From assembly GCF_003056345.1 (NCBI RefSeq), contig NZ_PYWB01000012.1, forward strand, positions 1 through 64,000: a stretch of 64,000 bases of DNA, written 5' to 3'. Below the pieces are notes generated by a model. That model had not been told where the DNA came from. It ran no database searches and saw nothing but the letters and a program-made list of their open reading frames with translations. This stretch comes from Devosia submarina (lineage in GTDB: Bacteria; Pseudomonadota; Alphaproteobacteria; Rhizobiales; Devosiaceae). The position numbers and the translations under genes were made by a program. Position 1 is the first letter of the stretch. Each line of letters starts with the position of its first letter. Of the stretch, positions 1-7,711 are shown one piece after another.

Positions 1-377
1 AGGCCGAGCAGCAAAGGCTGACCCTCAACGCATGCCGCTCGTTGGCGTCTTCGCAAGTCCGGCATGCCGCCTCTCGGCGGCAGATGACGCCGTACGGCCC
101 TTGACACAAACCGCGATAGAGAAGCTGTCTGTCCGCTTTCCACGCCATCATTGCCATTACCATCAGGTGCGTTAACTCGGCCTATGCTCACCTGCGAGGC
201 ACAATCGTTGCCTTGGCAGTAGACGCTGCAGGTGGTACACAGCAAAAAATGCCTGTCTGCTAAGTAGCTGAAGTCGTTGCACTGGATCTGGGGATCGGCC
301 TGTCCCTCTCTCTCTCCGCCAGTTTTCATTGATAACAAGCGTCTGGACCCGCAGGCCGGTGAGGTTGCCGGTGGGCC
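1..377. other. no recognisable gene at the left edge
   Basis: No convincing coding region is visible. One frame on the plus strand is open from the edge to about 174 (some 57 codons) but resembles no family I recognise. A short CT-rich run lies at about 303-318. The stretch could hold the end of a gene cut by the window, but I cannot show it. Confidence 0.4.
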
Positions 378-1347
378 TTAGCTTGTTGCGTCCATGGTCA
401 GTTCAAGGCTGCGCAGGCGCTCTTGCGGGTCATACATGTCCGAGACGATCATCAGTTCATCGGCTTGGGTGCGCTCGATGATCTGCTGCAGGCGGCGGCG
501 GACGGTTTGCTTGCTGCCGATGACGCTGAAATCGAGCATCTGCCCGGCCTGGGCCTTTTCCATCGGTGTCCAATAGGTGTCGATATCCTCGATCGGAGGC
601 TGCATTAGGCGGCGCTGTCCGCGGAAGATATCTGCAAAGGACATCTGCTGTGACGTGGCAAGGAAACGCGCCTCCTCGTCCGTTTCTGCCGCGATCACAT
701 TGACGCCGACCAGCGCGTAGGGTCGTGCAGCCTGTTCGGACGGCTTGAAGCGATCGCGATAGACCGCCAAGGCTTGATCAAGCGCCTGGGGCGCGAAATG
801 GGAAGCAAAACCATAGGGCAGGCCCAGTTCGGCCGCCAGATGCGCACCGAAAAGGCTTGATCCCAAGATCCACAGCGGCACGTTGCTGCCCGAGCCCGGA
901 ACGGCTTCGATCCGCTGGTTGGGGGCGGCGGGCGCGAGAAACGCCTGCAGCTCCAGGACGTCCTGCGGGAAATTTTCGGCATTGGCCGGATCGCGCCGCA
1001 AAGCGCGCAATGTCAGCTGATCGGTGCCCGGAGCGCGTCCCAGGCCCAGATCGATGCGCCCGGGAAACAGCGTTTCCAGGGTTCCGAACTGTTCAGCGAT
1101 GACATAGGGCGCGTGATTGGGCAGCATGATACCGCCGGCGCCCACGCGGATCGTGCTGGTTCCTGCGGCGATATGGGCGATCACCAGCGAGGTGGCCGCC
1201 GGCCATGTTGTGGTGCTCGGCAACCCAGATCCGGCGATATCCCAGCTTTTCGGCATGTTGGCCCAGGGCCCGCGCCTCATCAAGTGCCGTGCGCCGGTCT
1301 GCGCCTTCGCGCACACGACCCAGTTCGAGAATGGAAAGTGGGATCAC
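378..1347 (-). pseudogene. LLM-class flavin-dependent oxidoreductase, frameshifted
   Basis: This is a bacterial-luciferase-like flavin monooxygenase (MsnO8-like branch) split over two frames. The N-terminal part starts at a GTG at 1347 and reads through [14 protein letters not shown], the family's conserved early strand. The rest continues in another frame from [13 protein letters not shown] through [13 protein letters not shown] and [13 protein letters not shown] to the stop at 378. The switch lies at about 1192-1206, in a GC-rich self-complementary stretch. From my knowledge of the family, this spot normally reads HHNMxGIASAATS, so roughly 11 nt appear to be missing. Both halves are otherwise well preserved, which means a recent lesion or a sequence error. 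If translated as is, the C-terminal half would lack the first barrel strand. Substrate is unknown. Confidence 0.8.
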
Positions 1348-1592
1348 CCTGAAATGCCTTGGCTAAAGGAAAACATGTCTGGGCCTCTCCGAGCTGAAGG
1401 AGACCGTCCTAGCCGCCCCAGATAGGTGTGCCATGGCACCAGTTCAATTGCGCAAGCGTTTGTGGCTGGCGAGTGCAGCGTAGTAAGCGGCTGCTGGTCG
1501 GGTCCTGCGAAGCTGATTGTGCGGAGGGCGCTTAGCGATCTGTGTAGGACATTGGCCCCTGAGCTTTTCCAATAAGCTGATGGTCATGGCGG

Positions 1593-2069
1593 CTACTCGT
1601 CAGCCAGCCCGGTGATACCCGAGGCATCCAAATCGATGGCGGCGTCTCCCAACAGGATCGAGAGATTGCGCTGCAGGCGATCCAGCTCTGCCGGGCCAAT
1701 CTTGTGGGCCCAGTCGGCGCGCAGCTCGTCGAAAATGGCTTCGCCCTGAGCCATGGCCTCATGGCCGAGCGGGGTAACCGAGAGGAGCTTGCGCCGGGAG
1801 TCGCTCACATCGTTGAGGCGGGCCACATAGCCGCGCTCCTCAAGCACGCTGATGACCTTGGCGGCCGCTTGTTTGGAGACTGATAAGCGGCGGCCGAGTT
1901 CGGATGCGCTATCGGCGCCACCTGCAATGGCTCGCAAGGCAAATTCCTGGGCTGGGCGAAGCTCCGGATAACCCCGCCGCAGCAGCTCGCTCCCGGCGCG
2001 GTCTGCCAACTGCCGGAACCCGCCCAGAAGAAGCAATGCAAGATCGGCGCCGTTTCTGCTCATGTTCAT
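1593..2069 (-). CDS. MarR family transcriptional regulator
   Basis: A 158-residue protein of normal MarR length. A winged helix-turn-helix occupies about residues 45-110, including ASELGRRLSVSKQAAAKVISVLEERGY and a basic wing with DSRRKLLSVT. Flanking helices would form the dimer interface. It is divergent from the alpha/beta hydrolase at 2182, and the shared 112-bp interval carries three symmetric elements, so it most likely represses itself and the hydrolase until a small ligand binds. An ATG two codons downstream of the chosen ATG is an equally possible start. The ligand cannot be read from the sequence. Confidence 0.88.
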   Translation of the reverse strand: MNMSRNGADLALLLLGGFRQLADRAGSELLRRGYPELRPAQEFALRAIAGGADSASELGRRLSVSKQAAAKVISVLEERGYVARLNDVSDSRRKLLSVTPLGHEAMAQGEAIFDELRADWAHKIGPAELDRLQRNLSILLGDAAIDLDASGITGLADE

Positions 2070-2093
2070 TTGCTAGAACAAACGGCGAAAAAA

Positions 2094-2164
2094 GACAACC
2101 AGAGTGTCCATTGTCGTTGACATAGACAACCTGGATGTCTACTTGGTTATTAAGTCAACCAAGT
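2094..2164. promoter_or_regulatory. divergent promoter/operator region, MarR type
   Basis: Two near-identical imperfect palindromes, GACAACCAGAGTGTC (2094-2108) and GACAACCTGGATGTC (2125-2139), lie 31 bp apart, about three helical turns. Between them is TGTC-GTT-GACA (2112-2122), and downstream is an inverted repeat with 8-bp arms, ACTTGGTT and AACCAAGT (2141-2148, 2157-2164). A TTGACA (2117-2122) with a weak TACTTG 17 bp later could drive the hydrolase. Assignment to the MarR protein is inferred from position. Confidence 0.6.
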
Positions 2165-2181
2165 TGCCTATTGAGGGAAAC

Positions 2182-3087
2182 ATGACGTCAGCAACGATTC
2201 CGGAAGTCACCCACCATCGCGCCGCGGTGAACGGCACCACCTTGCACTATGTTGCTGCCGGTGCAGAGGGCAGTCCAATTCTATTGTTACATGGCTGGCC
2301 CGAGACTTGGTGGGCCTTCCACAAGGTGATCCCTCGCCTGGCAAGATCCCACAAGGTGTTTGCTGTTGATCTTCGCGGCTTCGGCGCCTCGGACATCGCT
2401 CAGCCCAGGGACAGCAGCGCCACCATGGCCGAAGATTTTCGCGCGCTGATCGGCCATATAGGGCTCGGTCCAGTGCACTTGGTGGCGCAGGACTTTTCAG
2501 GCCCATTGGCTTTTCGGCTTGCCAGCACCTATCCGCAAGACGTTCAAAGCTTCATCGCCATTGAAACCGGGCTTCCTGGCTTTGGTCTTGAGATCCTCGC
2601 TAACCCAGCAATAGCCTGGTATTGGGGAACGCTTGCAAAGCTGGGGGCAGCGGAGTGCTTCTTCAAGGAACGTGAAACGGCGCTGCTGAGCGCGTTTATC
2701 TTCGCAAGCTTGACTGCCATTGAAGCAGGTGACATCGCCGAATTCGGCCGCGGGTATGCGCGTGCCGGCGGATGGAATGGTGCACAGGTAATCTATGCCA
2801 GCAATCTGGATGAGGTGGAGGACTACAAGGCCATGGTTGCGGCCAAGCCACTGGCCATGCCCGTGCTAGCCATTGACCAGGCCGGTTCAGATTTCACCGC
2901 CCGATCCTTCGGGGCGGCGATTGCCGGCGAGCTGAAGACGCACAGCATTCCAGGCACTGGCCACTACATCGCCATGGAAGCTCCAATAGCGCTTGCCGCC
3001 GCAATCATGGACTTCATCGGCGAGGTCGATCGTGGCAATGCAGAAGACGTGGATCGGCCCCCTGAGTTCAACAGGCCGAGTGGTTGA
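2182..3087 (+). CDS. alpha/beta hydrolase, epoxide hydrolase-like
   Basis: A 301-residue alpha/beta-fold hydrolase. It has the HGWPETW oxyanion motif (about residues 37-43) and the nucleophile elbow VAQDFSG with Asp104 in the nucleophile position. This is the arrangement of epoxide hydrolases and haloalkane dehalogenases, which use Asp instead of Ser. The likely catalytic His lies in GTGHYIAMEAP near the C-terminus. I chose the ATG at 2182 because it follows GAGGGA and matches the usual N-terminus; the frame is open further upstream but runs through the operator region. No signal peptide is visible. It is divergent from a MarR regulator, a common layout for detoxification enzymes induced by their substrate. 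Confidence 0.82.
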   Translation: MTSATIPEVTHHRAAVNGTTLHYVAAGAEGSPILLLHGWPETWWAFHKVIPRLARSHKVFAVDLRGFGASDIAQPRDSSATMAEDFRALIGHIGLGPVHLVAQDFSGPLAFRLASTYPQDVQSFIAIETGLPGFGLEILANPAIAWYWGTLAKLGAAECFFKERETALLSAFIFASLTAIEAGDIAEFGRGYARAGGWNGAQVIYASNLDEVEDYKAMVAAKPLAMPVLAIDQAGSDFTARSFGAAIAGELKTHSIPGTGHYIAMEAPIALAAAIMDFIGEVDRGNAEDVDRPPEFNRPSG

Positions 3088-3124
3088 CCGCTAGGGTCCC
3101 AGTGCGCTCCGAGTGGCCTCGCCA

Positions 3125-3406
3125 CTACGAAATCAGCACTGCGGTAAGCCAGATCAGGAACAGTACTGCAGTAACCACAACCAAAATGGCGCCCAGTCTC
3201 GAGCGGGCGAAAAGAAACGATGCCACATTACCGATCATGGCTAAAAAGATAGCTGGTCCAGCGAAAAGAAGTACCACTGCTCGCGCCAAAGATGGCTCCA
3301 GCGATGGCTGCAGATAAAACCAGAGCGGCACCGCCAGGCACAGCGCGTTCCAGCCAAGCAGCGGCAAAAGCGATTTCCGCCACCTCCTTGAGTGAGCGCT
3401 CGACAC
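3125..3406 (-). CDS. small integral membrane protein of unknown function
   Basis: A 93-residue protein with a basic N-terminus (SRRWRKS) and about three hydrophobic segments, at roughly residues 12-32, 40-63 and 70-92. A loop with SFLFARSRLG separates the last two. I recognise no family. It starts close to the end of the broken hydratase gene, which is on the same strand, and converges on the hydrolase. It could be a small inner-membrane protein, but its role is unknown. Confidence 0.5.
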   Translation of the reverse strand: MSSAHSRRWRKSLLPLLGWNALCLAVPLWFYLQPSLEPSLARAVVLLFAGPAIFLAMIGNVASFLFARSRLGAILVVVTAVLFLIWLTAVLIS

Positions 3407-3439
3407 TCCCGAATTATTGGCGATTTTTCGCAGGGCTGG

Positions 3440-4182
3440 TTACTCGAAGCGGGCTGATACCGGCTCGAAACCCTCGGCTTCGACCAGGACGGTCTTGCCG
3501 TTCAGCGGCAGGGCGCCGATGCGGGCGCCTGTGATGATTACGTCGCCCTGCTTGAGGGGCAGGCTTCGTGCGGAAGCGTGGTTGGCGAGCCAGGCGAGGG
3601 AGCGCAGGACGGCTTGTGTTGCTGCGCCTGCCGCAGCGCGGCCAATCTCGGCTCCGTCCACGGACATGGTCATTGCCTGGTGGGAAAGATCGGGCAAGTC
3701 GCGCGATGGGTGGGCCGGCCCGAGGATCACCGCTGCATTGCTTTGCAGGTCGGCGATGCCCGCCAGGGGCGGAGCTTTGATGGGTCGGTGAAGCGGGAGG
3801 ACAAAACCTAGATGGCAAGATGGGTGCTGCCGATCGCTTCGGCCAAATCCTGCGTGGTGTAAGCCTCCCTACGCTGAGGAAAGCCGCGATCGAGCTTGAC
3901 CGCCACTTCAGCCTCGATGGCGGTTCTGGGAAATCGCGATGCTTCGAGCACGGCTTTGCCGGGGAAGATGGTGCCCTCGAGGATGGGTGCCGCGAAGGGT
4001 TCGCCGTTCTCGGGATAGGGTTGGACCTTCCAGGCACCCACGCGGCCAAGCGCGCGCACTGTTTCGGTCTGCACCTGGTAGGCGGTCCCGGCATTGGCGG
4101 GCACGAGTTCGGGGGGCAGCGTGTCGATCTGTATGCGGTGAGCCCGCTGGGCCACCAGCATGTCGGTCAATGGGAGTGTCAC
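3440..4182 (-). pseudogene. fumarylacetoacetate hydrolase-family protein (2-keto-4-pentenoate hydratase-like), two lesions
   Basis: The sequence matches, segment by segment, the intact 247-residue paralog at 59984-60727. The N-terminal half runs from the ATG at 4182 (MTLPLTDMLVAQR, then GRVGAWKVQPYPENGEPFAAPIL) to an in-frame TAG at 3808-3810, where the reading is HLAI-stop-VLSSRFTDP and the paralog has HVGLEILASRFPD. A second lesion, consistent with a 1-nt deletion at about 3774-3777, shifts the frame before PLAGIADLQSNAAVILGPA. The C-terminal half then reads normally to the stop at 3440. Two independent lesions make a real pseudogene likely. It lies directly downstream of the FadR-type regulator at 4202 and was probably co-transcribed with it. 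Confidence 0.85.
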
Positions 4183-4201
4183 GAGGGGTCCTTTATAGAA
4201 T

Positions 4202-4957
4202 TTACGGGCGGGACTTCACGCGCAGCATGCGCAGCAAAGGCTCGTAGTGGTCGACAACGGCACGCCGGTATGCTTCGGCGTCGCCCTGCTGGGCGGAACG
4301 ATAAAGATCGCCATGCGCCTTGGCGGTCTGGCGCAAATCCGAGGGCAGGGCCAGGTCGAGCTTGGGCAGGACGGCGGTGTGGATATCCCAGAAGGCGGTG
4401 ACCAGCTGCACCGCGAGCTGGTTGCCCACGGGAAGCAGCAGCTCGTTGTGAAACTGCCGGTCTTCGATCAGGAAAGGCCGTTCCGCCTCAGCATGAGCAA
4501 GCATGCGGTCAACCAGGTCGAGCAGCGTTGGATTGTTCTTGCCCTTGTGAACGCTTACCACGCGATCGCTTAGGGCCATGTCGAGCGCGCAGCGCATATC
4601 CACCACTTCGCGCAGGGCCGCAAGGTCGTCCCCTGGCGACAGGACGCCGCGAAAAACCAGGGTTTCCACCAGGGGCGCAAGGCTCATCTGGCCAACCACC
4701 GTGCCATGGCCGTGGCGTACCTCGACAATATCGAGAGTGGCCAGCCGGCGGATCGCCTCACGCACCGAGGAGCGGGAAACCCCCAGCTCCTGGCAAAGCT
4801 CGGTTTCGGTCGGAATCGGATCGCCGGCACGCAAGCCGGAGGTGAGGATCAAGCGCTTGATCTGCTCGGCCGTGGTGCTTCGGCGCATCCTCAACTCGCT
4901 GTTTGGCACCTCTACCAGATCGTTCATTCGTCCACTCAGTTCTTGTGCGCCGATCAC
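4202..4957 (-). CDS. GntR family regulator, FadR/FCD subfamily (NanR-like position)
   Basis: A 251-residue regulator with an N-terminal winged helix (about residues 30-95, including IPTETELCQELGVSRSSVREAIRRLATLDIVEVRHGHGTVV) and a C-terminal all-helical FCD ligand domain. The FCD His and Asp metal-binding region is suggested by DRQFHNELL. It is divergent from the sialic-acid operon starting at 5083, and a long palindrome lies just upstream of that operon's ribosome-binding site. E. coli NanR belongs to the same subfamily, so control of the nan operon by sialic acid is a reasonable inference. An ATG at 4927 is an alternative start, giving MNDLVEV. Confidence 0.85.
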   Translation of the reverse strand: MIGAQELSGRMNDLVEVPNSELRMRRSTTAEQIKRLILTSGLRAGDPIPTETELCQELGVSRSSVREAIRRLATLDIVEVRHGHGTVVGQMSLAPLVETLVFRGVLSPGDDLAALREVVDMRCALDMALSDRVVSVHKGKNNPTLLDLVDRMLAHAEAERPFLIEDRQFHNELLLPVGNQLAVQLVTAFWDIHTAVLPKLDLALPSDLRQTAKAHGDLYRSAQQGDAEAYRRAVVDHYEPLLRMLRVKSRP

Positions 4958-5046
4958 CGGGAGCTGCGGGTTATGGAGATCGCCAGATACGATTCAATCG
5001 AGATTACTCGATACATGGCTTGCGGGCTCGCGCACAATTGTCTAGA

Positions 5047-5068
5047 TGACATCTGACGTCTGATGTCA
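5047..5068. promoter_or_regulatory. 22-bp palindromic operator upstream of the sialic-acid operon
   Basis: Half-sites TGACATC (5047-5053) and GATGTCA (5062-5068) surround a central GACGTC. The whole 22 bp is self-complementary except at one symmetric pair. It sits 14 bp before the start codon at 5083 and directly before the GGAGGAG ribosome-binding site, where bound repressor would block transcription. The FadR-type regulator at 4202-4957 is the obvious candidate to bind it. Confidence 0.65.
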
Positions 5069-5082
5069 ATGGAGGAGTTTTC

Positions 5083-6654
5083 ATGCGTTACCATCCCAAG
5101 GGGATATCCCGCCGTGCGCTGGTGCTGGCTGCCGGCGTTTTCGCCTCGCTCTCGATGCTGGGTTCTGCCGCCATGGCGCAGCCTGTGCTGGACAATATCG
5201 ATCTCGATGCGACCATCCAGGCGGGCATCGCCTATGGCCTGTCCGGCACGTTTGATCCCATGAGCGCCTCGGGCGCCGTCACGGTAGCCGCCAATTGGCA
5301 CACGATGGAAGGCCTGGTTGACCTTGATCCCGTCACCCGCGAGCCCTATGCCGCGCTGGCCGCCGAAATGCCGACCAGTGCAGACGGCCTTGAATACATC
5401 ATCAAGCTGCGTGAGGGCGCAGTGTTTCACGACGGCACGCCGGTGACGGCGGACGATGTGGTATTTTCGGCCGAGCGCGTGCTGGATCCTGCATCCAATT
5501 CGCTGTTCCGCTCCTTTGTGTCGTTTATCGACAAGGTGGAAGCCGTTGACGAAACAACGGTGAAGTTCACCAACAAATATCCGTTCTCGCTGTTCAACGA
5601 GCGGATCGGCTCGATCAAGATCGTGCCGCGCGCCGCGGTGGAAGCCGATCCCGCAGCCTTCGGCAATCTGCCGATCGGCACGGGGCCCTATCGCCTTGTT
5701 TCCGCTGTTCCCGAAGCGCAGATCGTTTTCGAGCGCAATGACGATTATACTGGCCCGCGCCCGGCGCTGGCCAAGGAGATCGTCTGGGATTTGATTGCCG
5801 ACCCGACCGCTCGCGTCAACGCGCTCAGCTCTGGCACAGTGATGGCGATCGAAGACGTTCCCTATATCGACATCGACCAGGTCTCGGCCGTGGCTACGGT
5901 GGAAAAGGCGCAGTCCTTCGGCCTGCTGTTTGCCATGTTCAACACCTCAGCGCCGCCGTTCGATGACGTCCGTGTCCGCCAAGCCTTCCTTTATGCTCTG
6001 GACATGGACAAAATCATCGGCACCGGCATGCTCGACAATGCCAGCGCCGCCAAGTCCTTCCTGCCCGAAACGCATCCGAACTTCCACGAAGCATCGACCG
6101 TTTATTCCCATGATCCGGACAAGGCCCGTGCCCTGCTCGAAGAGGCCGGCGTTCCCCAGCTCGATATCACGCTGCTCAGCACCGACCATGGCTGGGTCAA
6201 GGACGTTGCGCCGATCGTCAAGGAATCGCTTGATGCCGTTGGCTTCAACGTCACTTTGGATATCGGCCAGTCCGGCGGGCAATATGTCAAGGTCGACGCC
6301 AACGAAATGCAGGCCATGATCGCCCCCGGCGACCCTTCCGTGTTTGGCAATGATGCTGACCTGCTCATGCAGTGGTGGTTCGGCGACAATATCTGGCCAA
6401 CCGACCGCTATCGTTGGGCCGAGAGCGCCGAATACGCCGAGTTGACCCAGATCCTCGACGAGGCCGTGCGTCTTTCCGGAGACGAGCAGCAGGCCAAGTG
6501 GAATGAGGCGTTTGACCTGATCTCCGAACAGGTTCCGCTTTATCCGTTGCTGCATCGGCAGTTGCCGACCGCCTGGAGCGAGGAGGAGCTCGAGAACTTC
6601 CGCCCCGTTCCCACCACCGGCCTCTCCTTCCTCGACGTCGGCGTCAAGAAGTAG
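5083..6654 (+). CDS. ABC transporter substrate-binding protein, family 5 (peptide/nickel type), probably sialic acid
   Basis: A 523-residue periplasmic binding protein of the DppA/OppA fold. A twin-arginine-like or Sec signal peptide ends at AMAQ (about residue 30). Family hallmarks are LREGAVFHDGTPVTADDVVFSAERV, GTGPYRL and VRQAFLYALDMDKII. A strong GGAGGAG sits 6 nt before the ATG. It is first in an operon with DppBC/DF-like subunits, a lyase-family aldolase, nanE, nanK and nagB. The H. ducreyi SatABCD system shows that peptide-type importers can carry sialic acid, so that substrate is inferred from context. The ligand could also be a sialylated or amino-sugar conjugate. Confidence 0.85.
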   Translation: MRYHPKGISRRALVLAAGVFASLSMLGSAAMAQPVLDNIDLDATIQAGIAYGLSGTFDPMSASGAVTVAANWHTMEGLVDLDPVTREPYAALAAEMPTSADGLEYIIKLREGAVFHDGTPVTADDVVFSAERVLDPASNSLFRSFVSFIDKVEAVDETTVKFTNKYPFSLFNERIGSIKIVPRAAVEADPAAFGNLPIGTGPYRLVSAVPEAQIVFERNDDYTGPRPALAKEIVWDLIADPTARVNALSSGTVMAIEDVPYIDIDQVSAVATVEKAQSFGLLFAMFNTSAPPFDDVRVRQAFLYALDMDKIIGTGMLDNASAAKSFLPETHPNFHEASTVYSHDPDKARALLEEAGVPQLDITLLSTDHGWVKDVAPIVKESLDAVGFNVTLDIGQSGGQYVKVDANEMQAMIAPGDPSVFGNDADLLMQWWFGDNIWPTDRYRWAESAEYAELTQILDEAVRLSGDEQQAKWNEAFDLISEQVPLYPLLHRQLPTAWSEEELENFRPVPTTGLSFLDVGVKK

Positions 6655-6744
6655 GCCGCGGCCTTTCTGCAGGCCTAACATTGTGGGTCCCGGCTTTCCG
6701 GGGCCCCTTCACAACCCCGTCCATGCAAAGCGAGCCGACTGGCC

Positions 6745-7710
6745 ATGCTGAACGTGCTCAACCTGATCTGGCGCCGCCTGCTGCAACTGCCGATCATGAT
6801 CCTCGGGATTACATTTCTCGTCTTTTTCATCATGTCCTTTTCCAAGGTCGATCCGGCGCTGACCGCCCTGGGCGAAGGCGCATCGATCGAGGCGCGGCAG
6901 CAATATCGGGCCGAGCATGGGCTCGATGAGCCATTGCTCACCCGCTATTTCCACTTCCTGGGCGGGCTGATCCGGCTAGATTTGGGCACCTATTCGGCGC
7001 GCGAACTGCCGGTGATCGACGAAGTGGCGAAAGCCTTTCCGATCACGCTGCAACTGACCTTTCTGGGTCTGGTGATCGCCATCACCTTCTCGCTGCTGCT
7101 GGGCGTGCTCGCCGCCATCTATCGCGATCGGTGGCCGGACCAGGTGATCCGCCTCGTCTCCATCGCCTCGCTCTCCACACCTTCGTTTTGGCTGGCGGTG
7201 CTCCTGATCCAGCTGCTGGGGCAGAAGGTGGGCATATTTTCATTGCTCCCAACGGCTGGGCGGCTGCCGTCCATGACGGACAATTTCGGTGGCTGGTTCC
7301 TGCGCATGCTGTTGCCGGCCGTGGCTCTGGCCATTCCCGTGATCGGGCAATTGTCCCGCGTGGTGCGGACCGCCGTGGTCGAGGAGCTGGACAAGGATTA
7401 TGTCCGCACGGCGCTTGGCGCCGGCATTCCCCGCCATGTGGTTGTGGGCCGCAATGTGCTGCGCAATGCGCTGATCACCCCCATCACCGTGCTGGGGCTG
7501 CGCGTGGGTTACCTTCTGGGCGGCGCCGTTATTATCGAGATCATCTTCAACATCAATGGGATGGGCATGCTGATCATGAACGGCGTCAGCAACAATGAAC
7601 CCAATCTCATCCAGGGCGTGACGCTGACCGTGGCGCTGGCCTTCATGGTGATCAATGTCATCGTCGACCTGCTCTACGTGCTGGTCAATCCACGCATCAG
7701 GACGGTGTGA
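6745..7710 (+). CDS. ABC transporter permease, DppB-like
   Basis: A 321-residue inner-membrane permease with the first membrane helix at about residues 10-32 and the remaining five from about 95 to the end. The coupling segment ELDKDYVRTALGAGIPRHVVVGRNVLRNALIT carries the EAA-loop pattern of this family. The C-terminal VDLLYVLVNPRIR is typical of DppB/OppB. It follows the binding protein after 90 bp and ends 1 bp before the next gene, consistent with one transcript. It forms the translocation pore with the permease half of the 7712-9706 fusion. Confidence 0.9.
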   Translation: MLNVLNLIWRRLLQLPIMILGITFLVFFIMSFSKVDPALTALGEGASIEARQQYRAEHGLDEPLLTRYFHFLGGLIRLDLGTYSARELPVIDEVAKAFPITLQLTFLGLVIAITFSLLLGVLAAIYRDRWPDQVIRLVSIASLSTPSFWLAVLLIQLLGQKVGIFSLLPTAGRLPSMTDNFGGWFLRMLLPAVALAIPVIGQLSRVVRTAVVEELDKDYVRTALGAGIPRHVVVGRNVLRNALITPITVLGLRVGYLLGGAVIIEIIFNINGMGMLIMNGVSNNEPNLIQGVTLTVALAFMVINVIVDLLYVLVNPRIRTV

Positions 7711-7711
7711 C

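Noticed and set aside
303-318. CT-rich run near the left edge as a repeat element
   Set aside because: It is too short and irregular to be a meaningful repeat.
3414-4094. 226-codon minus-strand frame over the broken hydratase gene
   Set aside because: Its translation is Pro/Arg-rich and unlike any family. The real coding signal is the two-frame hydratase that matches the intact paralog.
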